From contig BFEA01000198.1 in the NCBI GenBank assembly GCA_003427395.1, forward strand, positions 1,353,428-1,378,774: DNA of 25,347 nt. Direction: 5' to 3'. A program made the position numbers and the translations under genes. Source of the DNA: Chara braunii. Taxonomy: Eukaryota > Streptophyta > Charophyceae > Charales > Characeae. The notes below the pieces were generated by a model. That model searched no databases. It was not told the DNA's origin and saw only the letters and a list, made by a program, of their open reading frames with translations. Of the stretch, positions 19,423 to 25,347 are shown piece by piece (the first letter of the stretch is position 1; every line of letters starts with the position of its first letter).

Positions 19423-20117
19423 GTTCCCCAAGGAGAAGCGGACCTTCGGCCTCCTTTTGTACGTCCTNCTCCTCCTCCATGAGGATGGTCTACAGGATTC
19501 ATAGCAACACCACGAACAACGAGTCGTCTTCCTAACCATCTACTTTGCCCTGCTTTCCTAAAATTACGCTTACCATGATTCTCATTTGAAACAATACCAA
19601 TGGTAGCTCGACATTGAGAATTTATAGACGCTAACGCGCCTGAGGGTAACCGCAACCTGACGGTTGCCTCATGTTTTTGAATCAATTGAGCAAAAGTCCC
19701 TGCAACCCAAACGAATTTGGTACCTTGGCCTGGATTCCATTCAATATTATGAATCAAAGTACCCACTGGTATATATGCTAATTGTACACAATTTCCCAGA
19801 GCTTGTTCCAGGTTCCCAAAGCTATGCACATTATTTATGACTGGGCTACCTATTTTTAATTTATCACAAGCTAATATACAAGTAAATCTTGTAGATGTTG
19901 TTTGATGTTGGGGTTGGGTAGATCCAAAGTACCAGCGTACTAGGGCAATCCAAGAGGAACGATTTGAATCATATTCGATTCTTTCTACCTTACCCGTCAA
20001 CGAAGTGTTACGTTGAAAGTCAATTCTTCGCTGCAATCGTTTTGCGAGGGAGCCTCTATGGAAAAGGGTGATACGACCTGTGGAATTCCGAAACAACAGA
20101 TTCGCTTCTTGCTTCAA
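19413..20117 (-). pseudogene. rpl2: rpl2 (mitochondrial ribosomal protein L2), most of the gene, fused downstream of atp4
   Basis: Protein L2 binds 23S-type rRNA near the peptidyl-transferase centre. The minus strand carries the N-terminal domain (RNSTGRITLFHRG, KRLQRRIDFQR, KVERIEYDSNRSSWIALVRW). The central OB/SH3-like part follows (DKLKIGS, IPVGTLIHNIEWNPGQGTKF, AGTFAQLIQKHEATVRLRLP). The C-terminal part keeps CRATIGIVSNENH, RKAGQSRWLGRR and GVAMNPVDHPHGGG, with the conserved His-rich loop, and ends SASPWGTKS. The usual basic tail after SPWG is missing, and a stop follows within the 23-bp repeat. One residue after HGGG is undefined because of an N (19468). There are no internal stops or frameshifts. 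The frame continues upstream into atp4 with no start of its own. The long middle insertion I associate with land-plant mitochondrial L2 is short here. Confidence 0.93.
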
Positions 20118-20129
20118 AAGTAGCCTCGA

Positions 20130-20270
20130 AGTTTCGCCAAAAGTTTTTTGACTAAACAAAACAAAACCCACAAAACTAAAAGCTACTAGAATTTCTTCAT
20201 TATAAAGTAAAATTTGTTTTGAACTTAGCACACTGAATAGTAAAATGCCAAATAGAACGAATTTATGCAT
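20130..20270 (-). pseudogene. atp4: atp4 N-terminus (ATP synthase subunit b, ymf39), fused in frame to rpl2
   Basis: Subunit b is the peripheral stalk of mitochondrial ATP synthase. From the ATG at 20270 the frame reads MHKFVLFGILLFSVLSSKQI, then LLYNEEILVAFSFVGFV, then SQKTFGET. This matches the N-terminal two-helix membrane region of plant atp4, including the YNEE motif and the FSxKTFGET block. Similarity stops after about 47 residues and the frame runs straight into rpl2 within about five codons. The open frame also extends upstream of this Met to 20378 without known similarity. The junction is in frame, which makes a 285-codon chimera from this ATG. Confidence 0.85.
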
Positions 20271-20428
20271 TCTGATTTTTCTTTCTTCTTTGTCCAGACT
20301 CCAAAAGCCTGCGTTGCTCGCGCAAAACGTAAATCTTGGGTTTATAAAAACGCGCGAAGCGATCACTTCGAAAAACAAATGATGGAGTGTTGTTTTCTAG
20401 TGCCTTTCTTCTGACGCGTAGTGTTGAT

Positions 20429-20602
20429 AACTTTGTTATGTTTTCAAAAAAAAAATTCTGTTTTTCGAATCCAGAAACCAATACTACTAAAGTGGCTATG
20501 CATACCAACTTTTTCACAGATCTCTATGCTTTGATAGGAACCAGAAGTTTTGAAACTGGTTGGTATACTACCATAATGAAGTTACCTTTCATTTTTTGTA
20601 TT
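20429..20602 (+). pseudogene. ccmFC: ccmFC fragment (cytochrome c maturation subunit, C-terminal region)
   Basis: CcmF proteins carry out haem ligation to apocytochrome c in the inner membrane. The frame shows NFVMFSKKKFCFSNPETNTT, then KVAMHTNFFTDLYALIGT and ETGWYTTIMKLPFIFCI. It matches the region before the last membrane helices of ccmFC. An Arg stands at a usual Gly (GTRSFETG), a G-to-A type change. About 58 codons are open. At 20603 the match stops and a 36-bp repeated sequence follows. The fragment starts about 160 bp from the atp4 start on the other strand. Confidence 0.85.
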
Positions 20603-20605
20603 GTT

Positions 20606-20641
20606 TCACATGTAGTCTCTGAGGATCCTACACAGACATAT
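20606..20641 (+). repeat. 36-bp repeat at the ccmFC break, copy 1
   Basis: TAGTCTCTGAGGATCCTACA plus CAGACATA, with TTCAC before it, recurs at 23095-23130 in the same orientation with two differences. It begins just after the ccmFC similarity ends. Confidence 0.85.
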
Positions 20642-20939
20642 GTTGGTTTCCTGCGGATTATGCCCATTACATTTCAATAAGGTGAACTCGTACATGTATC
20701 GAATTTGACACACAAAACAAAGGGCCGAAGGCCAGAGCACGTTCCCGCATATAATGAAATTTTGTTTGAGCCTAGACAACCCAACTCACGTCTTTAAACC
20801 TTTGACAAATTTAAAAGGGACTCTATCTTAGTCCGATTCAGGCTCGAAAAAAAGAAAAGAAAAGAAAGACTGAGTGCCATACGCAATCGCCCCTCAGACC
20901 AAGATGATGGCGATTACAGTTGCTCACTGATCCATTGTC
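20642..20939. other. Unassigned organelle-derived sequence
   Basis: Holds a GGCCGAAGGCC mini-palindrome near 20722 and an A/G-rich tract at about 20850-20870. No coding similarity seen. Confidence 0.45.
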
Positions 20940-21265
20940 TACTTACTTTCACAAACTCTCTCTGGCGAGTGGCCTCTACCTTCATGTATGTTACTGTAAT
21001 GTACAATAACATGAACTTGGTCAGGACCAGCATTGAAAGGTCGCTGACCTTGATCTCCACTCTTCGGATTCTGCATCACAGAATCAATCCTGCTAACCAA
21101 GAGAACGATGGTCAACTCTTCTTTAAGCACAGCGTAAGCAAATTCCACTGTGTCAGGCACGCCACAAAGGTTACTCAGGTTGGAGAGCCGTGTGATGGCG
21201 ATCATCTCGCACGGTTCGGAGAGCACTTGTTACGGCTGAATAGAACGTTTTACTACGGTCTATCA
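20940..21265 (+). ncRNA. Group II intron 3' portion with domain V, leading into rps3 exon 2
   Basis: Positions 21185-21217 fit the group II domain V pattern: GAGCCGTG at the 5' side, a GCGA-type apical loop, and CACGGTTC at the 3' side. A domain VI-like stretch follows to about 21265, and then rps3 coding sequence begins. Position and context match the rps3 intron near codon 25 (rps3i74) known in many land plants. The 5' part and exon 1 are not seen. The left limit is approximate. Confidence 0.7.
21099..21121 (+). repeat. 23-bp repeat, copy 2 (inside the group II intron remnant)
   Basis: Matches 19400-19422 with one A/G difference, in the same orientation. The pair links an intron segment with the broken 3' end of rpl2. 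Confidence 0.9.
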
Positions 21266-21267
21266 GT

Positions 21268-21342
21268 TTAACTCTTGACTCAATTTATTATTATGGAGAA
21301 TTATTGTATCAAGATTTGAATATTCGAGAATACTTCGGTTCA
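21268..21342 (+). pseudogene. rps3: rps3 exon 2 start (ribosomal protein S3 fragment)
   Basis: Reads DSIYYYGELLYQDLNIREYF, then GSIRP, the signature of plant mitochondrial S3 just after its intron (family form YYYGKLLYQDVNLRxYFGSIRPP). About 25 codons match, then similarity stops although the frame stays open to 21507. The remaining several hundred codons of S3 are absent. Adjacency to domain V supports DNA-level, unspliced transfer. Confidence 0.88.
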
Positions 21343-21489
21343 ATTCGACCGGAAGTTCCAAATTCATTGGTCAATCATCAGGCTCGCCATAGTTTGATCG
21401 AAGAGGAGCCTCAGAGACTACAAGCGAAGCAACTTTTGTTTTGCCGCCTCTTAGTGCTGCGCAAATGGCATGGCAAGCGCCGTAGCGTA

Positions 21490-21530
21490 AGCTGGCAGGA
21501 AAGTTGAAGATATAGTCCATACCATGGATA
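21490..21530 (+). ncRNA. Group I intron P7-like remnant
   Basis: The string GAAGATATAGTCCATACC at about 21506-21523 matches the conserved 3' core (S element, GATATAGTCC) of group I introns. The matching P/Q/R elements are not identified next to it, so this is a fragment at best. Confidence 0.45.
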
Positions 21531-21577
21531 AATTCATGGAGAAAGGCATCACATGTTCACTGTAGGTCTAGACGTAG

Positions 21578-21760
21578 AGATTAACCAATCGAAATGAGGT
21601 TATTGCATACATTCCGAGAAAAGGCCATAATTTACAAGAGCACTCTATTGTTATGGTTCGAGGAGGTAGAGTCAAAGATTTGCCTGGTGTAAAATACCAT
21701 TGTATTCGAGGAGTGAAAGACTTACAAGGAATTCCTAATCGACATCGAGGCAGATCAAAA
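21578..21760 (+). pseudogene. rps12: rps12 C-terminal part (ribosomal protein S12)
   Basis: S12 is a decoding-centre protein of the small subunit. Sixty-one codons read [40 protein letters not shown] and [21 protein letters not shown]. These are the central and C-terminal parts, including the [10 protein letters not shown] motif. A TAG stands directly before this stretch where the family has a Val codon. The N-terminal half, with the PNSA-type motif, is missing. The last codons (normally YGxEKPK) are replaced by unrelated sequence with a GC-rich hairpin at 21779-21804. Confidence 0.92.
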
Positions 21761-21778
21761 GGATCCCAAACAGCTCGG

Positions 21779-21804
21779 CGGCCGCTGGCTAGGGCGAGCG
21801 GCCG
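21779..21804. repeat. Hairpin, 8-bp GC stem
   Basis: CGGCCGCT (21779-21786) pairs perfectly with AGCGGCCG (21797-21804). It lies just past the rps12 break. Confidence 0.85.
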
Positions 21805-21959
21805 TACTTTTTTGTGGTTTCCTGCTGATCGAACATTGCTTATACAATTTTCACTGGTTCGGAGCAAGCACTTAAAAACCAAGTACGAATAAGCGTGCAG
21901 TTGTTCCAGCAAAAGGCAACGTTTTTCTTTAGAGATCACTCTCTAAGGTGGCCATCCCG
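21805..21959 (-). ncRNA. Group I intron 5' portion inside cox1
   Basis: On the minus strand cox1 coding sequence ends ...TTCTTTGGT and the next bases are CGGGATGGCCACC. TGGT can pair with GCCA, placing a T-G (U-G) wobble at the last exon base, as group I introns require for P1. Further on, TTTGCTGGAACAACTGC (near 21915-21899) resembles the group I P/Q core. The exon position, after FWFFG, corresponds to a known cox1 group I intron site in plants. No endonuclease frame is seen. Confidence 0.55.
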
Positions 21960-22188
21960 ACCAAAGAACCAAAACAGATGTTGAAATAAAACAGGATCTC
22001 CTCCTCCTGCAGGATCAAAATAGCATAGTAATAGCACCTGCTAATATTGGAAGTGACAATAAAAGCAGAAAAGCTGTAATTAGCACAGACCAAACAAATA
22101 GAGGTAATCTATGCATGGTCATTCCTGAGCCACGCATGTTAAAAATAGTCGTAATGAAATTGATAGCACCTAATATTGAGGAAACACC

Positions 22189-22191
<3 letters not shown>
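21960..22191 (-). pseudogene. cox1: cox1 fragment (cytochrome c oxidase subunit 1) with internal deletion
   Basis: COX1 is the catalytic haem-copper subunit of complex IV. The minus strand reads [20 protein letters not shown], then [20 protein letters not shown] and [18 protein letters not shown] loss of about 29 nt removes the LTDRNFNTTF block and shifts frame. The matching sequence resumes with [20 protein letters not shown]. The segment covers helices V and VI. It stops before the HPEVY motif that holds a copper-B ligand, because the group I intron begins there. The other end is joined to rrn18. Confidence 0.94.
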
Positions 22192-22223
<32 letters not shown>

Positions 22224-22265
22224 ACCGTACTCCCCAGGCAGAGTGTTTAACGCGTTAGCTACGTC
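22189..22265 (-). rRNA. rrn18: rrn18 fragment (mitochondrial small-subunit rRNA), about 75 nt
   Basis: The minus strand carries the universal stretch TAGCTAACGCGTTAAACACT, then GCCTGGGGAGTACGGTCGCA, then GAAACTCAAAGGAATTGACG and GGGGCC. It corresponds to about positions 860-930 of E. coli 16S rRNA. AAACACTC before GCCTGGGG is the mitochondrial rather than plastid form. Beyond GGGGCC the sequence switches to cox1, and beyond 22265 the rRNA match ends. Confidence 0.9.
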
Positions 22266-22830
22266 CCTCATCGAATCGCCCCCAAAAACCACCGGGCGTA
22301 CATCCAACTCACCCAATTGGGACCAACTCGGTGGGGACCGCAACATGTTGGAAAAGAGCGGAAAAGGCTCGCGAGCTATTCGGTCTATGGTGAAGTTCAT
22401 GGATCCCGCCGAAACAAACATAAGGGCAAGTGGTAACCAATCCACTTTTGTCAACGGTAACGAACTCGGACGTAGAGGGTTCGCACAGGAGAAAGCGTAC
22501 AGACTGTCTGCANGCAGCAGATCCAAGATGTGGGGACACCTAAGGATCCCAAGTTCGCAATTGGTTGGAATTCGGGATCGCCCGAAAGTGCAAACACTGG
22601 GGGCGACGGAGGGACCATAGTAGTGATTGATGCCAGACATCACAAAGGNTCCTATGGAGAACACAGATTTGATTGATCATTCACACGGCGTCCATCCAGG
22701 TCGCAGTTGCCAAGCCTCTGCCGGCTTACTTACAGTCGCTAACTAAGGACCTCCGTGAGAGCTATATGCGAGGAAACTTACACATACGGTTCGGGAAAGG
22801 CTCTCTAATGCCTATCTACTCTACCATTAA
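22266..22830 (+). ncRNA. Probable group II intron remnant with a 34-nt domain V
   Basis: Positions 22759-22792 read GAGCTATATG, CGAG, a GAAA loop, CTTA, then CACATACGGTTC. This is the standard 34-nt group II domain V with a GNRA tetraloop. Pairing is mostly intact, with one A-C mismatch near the base. The preceding 490 bp is not rRNA or a known coding sequence. It includes an open minus frame without recognised domains, and I infer that it is upstream intron sequence. The N at 22513 and 22649 fall here. The host gene of the intron is not identified. Confidence 0.55.
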
Positions 22831-22841
22831 GCTATTTCCGC
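22817..22841 (-). pseudogene. tRNA-Gly 5' part (mitochondrial type)
   Basis: The minus strand begins GCGGAAATAGCTTAATGGTA and GAG, the acceptor 5' strand and D arm of plant mitochondrial tRNA-Gly(GCC). The anticodon arm and the rest are missing, and the sequence continues into the domain VI region of the neighbouring intron remnant. Confidence 0.7.
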
Positions 22842-22952
22842 CATCAATCCACTTTGTGGTGCGCTCGCCGTGAGATGAGAGGCCGAAGGAAAGAAAATCA
22901 AATAAAAGAAAAGAAAACGCTCTTGCGAGCGCGGCTCGCCAGCAGAGCAGAG

Positions 22953-22990
22953 TGGGCCTAAGTAGATTTGAACTACTAACTTTACACTTC
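22953..22990 (-). pseudogene. tRNA 3' half relic
   Basis: The minus strand shows a T arm AGTAG-TTCAAAT-CTACT (22977-22961), followed by TAGGCCC and A, like an acceptor 3' strand. No 5' half with GGGCCTA is found upstream on that strand. Identity of the tRNA is uncertain. Confidence 0.45.
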
Positions 22991-23094
22991 TCACTTCAAC
23001 TGACTTAATTCCTAATGTTGCAACTGTAAATGATCAGTGTTGATTGATATCATAGTACAGAATGTGAATTGACTCTGTTTTTTGTTCAGACTCT

Positions 23095-23130
23095 TCACGT
23101 ATAGTCTCTGAGGATCCTACACAGACATAG
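23095..23130 (+). repeat. 36-bp repeat, copy 2
   Basis: Same orientation as 20606-20641 with two differences. It is followed by AGGCGCC twice (23127-23152), separated by a T run, which can form a hairpin. Confidence 0.85.
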
Positions 23131-23189
23131 GCGCCTCTTTTTTAGGCGCCTTTCTTAAGCGGAAATGAGTCACTTGTTTTGGTTTGGGT

Positions 23190-23425
23190 AGATTTCAATA
23201 GTGCCACGAATTGAAAAGTAATAACAAGAATAGCGAGCCCAATAACAGATTCTGCAGCAGCTACAGTTAATACGAATAAAGCAAATAATTGACCCATCAT
23301 GTCGCAAGTAACATTAACTCAATTGACATTAACATAATAAGGATATTCTTTCTATTTAAAAATATTCCCCAAAAACCTAAAAGAAAAAGAATCATTGAAA
23401 ATGCTAAATATTTCACTAAATCCAT
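23190..23425 (-). pseudogene. nad4L: nad4L (NADH dehydrogenase subunit 4L) with internal deletion and frameshift
   Basis: NAD4L is a three-helix membrane subunit of complex I of about 100 aa. From the genomic ATG at 23425 the minus strand reads [20 protein letters not shown], then [21 protein letters not shown]. About 40 nt encoding VNLNFLVFSVSLD are missing and frame is lost. Matching sequence resumes [20 protein letters not shown], then [11 protein letters not shown] one-base loss then shifts out the RGTI motif, and the last few codons are absent. Angiosperm nad4L usually needs editing to create its start codon; this copy has ATG. Confidence 0.93.
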
Positions 23426-23519
23426 AATCCGATATTTGTATTTATCCCCATTATACCCGATAGTCAAAATCGTAATTTGTACGAGTAAGCTTCACACCTC
23501 ACGGTGCTTTTAGTGTTCG

Positions 23520-23747
23520 AACTAATTCCATTTTTCCTCTCGTCGAAGAGTTGTCCATAATGACTCGTCGAACGACTAACAATCTGGCGTGTAAACTGTG
23601 TGCCAGTCTTGTCTGAAGTGCACGCATCTTACCATAATTCTTTGAAAGCGAGGCCTTGTAAATCCTGGTCTGGTATATGAAGACAAAACTCTCGACTGAA
23701 GTCCAAGGAATTTTGCCCCAGTAATCCGTTTGAACGTTTAAATACAT
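23520..23747 (-). pseudogene. Group II intron maturase / reverse transcriptase, N-terminal fragment
   Basis: The minus frame reads WGKIPWTSVESFVFIYQTRI, YKASLSKNYGKMRALQTRLA and HSLHARLLVVRRVIMDNSSTRGK. This fits the N-terminal domain of group II intron-encoded reverse transcriptases (W..I.W..VE..V...Q.RIYKAS...LQ....S..ARLLAVR.V..DN). The Ala of LLAVR is Val, and the TAGVDG motif expected after DN..GK is missing, so no polymerase palm is present. It lies directly upstream of nad4L on the same strand, but the rest of its intron is not visible. Confidence 0.72.
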
Positions 23748-23949
23748 TCTACTCNTATTTCAATTCACAAGTATTACATAAATCCTAAGTCTCCAATTAA
23801 GTGGGGCTTATTAGAGAATCCTCTTCCTATCCAACGTATATATAGCTTGGCTAGCCTACCTCCTTCTCTGGTGTCGATCGAGGCGCGTTAGCGGAATTTC
23901 CCAGTTTCGAAATCGGATATTATATTATAAAAGCTTTAGACGCAAGATT

Positions 23950-24201
23950 TGTGGTCACCTTTGGTCTCTCATTATCTTTTTTCATTCGGCTTACTATAGT
24001 GGGATTCCAAACTCATGGACTTCGTTTTTTGAGTTTTTTATTACCGCAAGGCGTACCTTTGCCACTAGCACCTTCTTATTGTTTTCGTGCACTAAGTATA
24101 GGATTACGTTTATTTGCCAATATGATGGATGGTCATAGTTTAGCGAAGATTTTAAGTGGTTTTGCTTGGACTATGTTGTCTATGGGAGGTATCACGTATT
24201 A
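23950..24201 (+). pseudogene. atp6: atp6 fragment, copy 2, with 24-bp in-frame deletion, ended by a microsatellite
   Basis: Reads VTFGLSLSFFIRLTIVGFQT, HGLRFLSFLLPQGVPLPLAP, then directly SYCFRALSIGLRLFANMM, DGHSLAKILSGFAWTMLSMG and GITYY. It is collinear with subunit a. FLVLLELI between LAP and SYCF, present in copy 1, is absent, exactly 24 nt. The conserved block is GLRLFANMM here against GIRLFANMM in copy 1, still with the Arg. The frame runs into (CG)n(GA)n at 24202, so the C-terminal third is lost. It extends further upstream than copy 1, and the two overlap over about 55 codons. Confidence 0.93.
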
Positions 24202-24207
24202 CGCGCG

Positions 24208-24294
<87 letters not shown>
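24202..24294. repeat. (CG)n(GA)n compound microsatellite
   Basis: About 11 CG units change into about 35 GA units. The array replaces the 3' part of atp6 copy 2 and marks the right edge of the organelle-derived block. Confidence 0.97.
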
Positions 24295-24680
24295 TTCACA
24301 AGATGAGCACAATGATAATGAATCTATCGCTAAAAAATGAAAATATGCACTGCCACATTTTCGGTCTTTGGCAGTGTAGATTTCCATGTAGTGGCAGTGG
24401 ATATTTCCATGCTCTAAGGGAAGATTCAATCCCATTTTGCTCATTTCGTGAAGCGTGGCAATGTCGGTTTGTGTGTGTGTGTGCGTGTAGGATGAGCAAA
24501 CTTGGAATGAGTCTTCAACCATAACATGAAAATTTACATTGAGATCAGGTAAGTCTCCAACCTCGCGGCTGGTCTCATGGTACGATAGGATGCGCAAAAT
24601 CAAATGAATCCTCCGCTGGAACATGGTTGATTCATTAAAACAACAAAAACAAAAAAGGGGAACAAGACGAATTTTTTTTT
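24295..24680. other. Non-coding stretch, no gene
   Basis: Short GT-rich run near 24468-24485 and no protein-like frame. The sequence GCAGTG with nearby ATTTCCATG occurs twice around 24370-24410. Confidence 0.5.
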
Positions 24681-24745
24681 TTTTTTTCGATCGATCGATC
24701 AATTAATCAATCAATCAATCAATCAATGTCCCCCCCCCCCCCCCC
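24671..24745. repeat. Compound simple repeats: poly(T), (CGAT)n, (CAAT)n, poly(C)
   Basis: A run of T, then CGAT units, then about seven units of a CAAT/TCAA type, then a C run broken by one A. Typical low-complexity nuclear DNA. Confidence 0.95.
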
Positions 24746-25347
24746 ACCCCTTTCAACAGTTCGCTCCTTCTCCCGCTCCAATCCGCCCCATTCCCCATTT
24801 CCCCTGCTGCTTCTGCTCCCTCGCCGCCTCCGCCCCTTCCCGTTTCCCCTCCTGCTCCTTCCCTCACTCCTTCTCCCGCTCCTTCTCCCACTCCTCGTCC
24901 CGCACCTTCTCCCACTCCTCCAACTCCTCCCGCTCCTCCAAAAAACGTCATAAAGATCCCGCCATAGCCCCGCTCCGGCTCCTCTGCTCCTTCCGCTCCC
25001 CTCCTGCGCCTCCTCCTCCCGCTGCCTCTCCTACTCTTCCCCCCGTTCCTCCTCCCGCTCCTCCCGCGCCATAGCCTAACTCCTGCTCCTTCCCCCGCTC
25101 CTCCCACTCCTCCCGCCCGTTCTCCCACTCCTCCCGCTCCTTCTCCCGCTCATTCTCCCATTCCAACTCCTGCTCCTCCGCCAAGCAACGCGACACAGAT
25201 CCCGCCATAGCCCTGTTCCTGCTCCTTCTCCCGCTGCTCCTCCCCTCCTACTGCTTCTCCCGCTCCTCCTGCTTCTCCTCCACCTTTATCTCCTCCCGCT
25301 CCTCTTCCCCTCCCGCTCCTCCTCCTGCTCCTACCGCTCCTCCTCCC
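24746..25347. repeat. CT-rich minisatellite (CTCC, CGCTCC and CTTCTCC units)
   Basis: Built from irregular CTCC, CGCTCC and CTTCTCC units to the end of the window. The other strand is G-rich and could form G-quadruplexes. A CCGCCATAGCC-type interruption recurs near 24958, 25067 and 25201, suggesting a higher-order unit of about 110-135 bp. The Gly/Glu/Arg-rich and Pro/Leu-rich frames are repeat artefacts. Confidence 0.9.

Noticed and set aside
22266-22664. Long minus-strand frame (155 codons) overlapping the rRNA fragment
   Set aside because: Its C-terminal end reads through rRNA and the rest has no recognised domain. Domain V downstream on the other strand favours intron sequence.
16600-24201. 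Interpretation of the block as a true mitochondrial chromosome
   Set aside because: Both flanks are simple-sequence and dispersed-repeat DNA, and fragments are truncated and frameshifted. A misassembled contig remains possible and would need long reads to exclude.
24715-25208. Gly/Glu/Arg-rich minus-strand frames
   Set aside because: Direct products of the CTCC minisatellite.

Overview
This window looks like a piece of a land-plant nuclear genome. It is made of dispersed repeats, simple-sequence arrays and a roughly 7.5-kb block of broken mitochondrial DNA. I see no convincing intact nuclear protein-coding gene. Three long (GA)n arrays, long homopolymer runs and a CT-rich minisatellite argue for nuclear DNA. 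The organelle block carries pieces of rps3, rps12, rpl2, atp4, atp6, cox1, nad4L, nad5, ccmFC, rrn18 and trnL(UAA), with group I and group II intron remnants. That gene set is typical of land-plant mitochondria. The fragments need little obvious RNA editing (nad4L has a genomic ATG), which fits a non-angiosperm source better, but I cannot name the organism.

Layout. 1-1150: (GA)n, poly(A) and short palindromes, no gene. 1155-4147 (minus) and 7111-9250 (plus): two diverged copies of one unclassified repeat of about 2.2 kb in inverted orientation. The left copy is interrupted by a 753-bp TTAA-flanked element (2776-3528) with a long internal hairpin, and the right copy keeps the empty site. 4148-7110: AT-rich spacer with no recognisable gene. 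9400-10080: a family of hairpins sharing an almost constant 20-nt loop while their stems vary and stay paired. 10100-14350: GC-richer DNA packed with short perfect hairpins, two tRNA-like B-box segments, a CA/GA microsatellite and one orphan ORF (13119-13472). 14350-16600: CT-rich and mixed DNA with no gene.

16600-24201: the mitochondrial mosaic. Its pieces are 75-700 bp long, on both strands, with many junctions inside genes. A 196-bp inverted repeat brackets an atp6/nad5/trnL segment. An open 321-codon reading frame joins the start of atp4 in frame to a nearly complete rpl2. The second atp6 fragment runs straight into a (CG)n(GA)n array. 24202-25347: microsatellites and a CTCC-type minisatellite.

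The genes do not form a working pathway. The block reads as DNA-mediated organelle-to-nucleus transfer (numt), since intron sequence lies beside exons, followed by decay through transitions and small deletions. The observation most worth follow-up is the constant-loop hairpin family at 9408-10075, followed by the TTAA insertion with its internal empty-site control and the atp4-rpl2 chimera.
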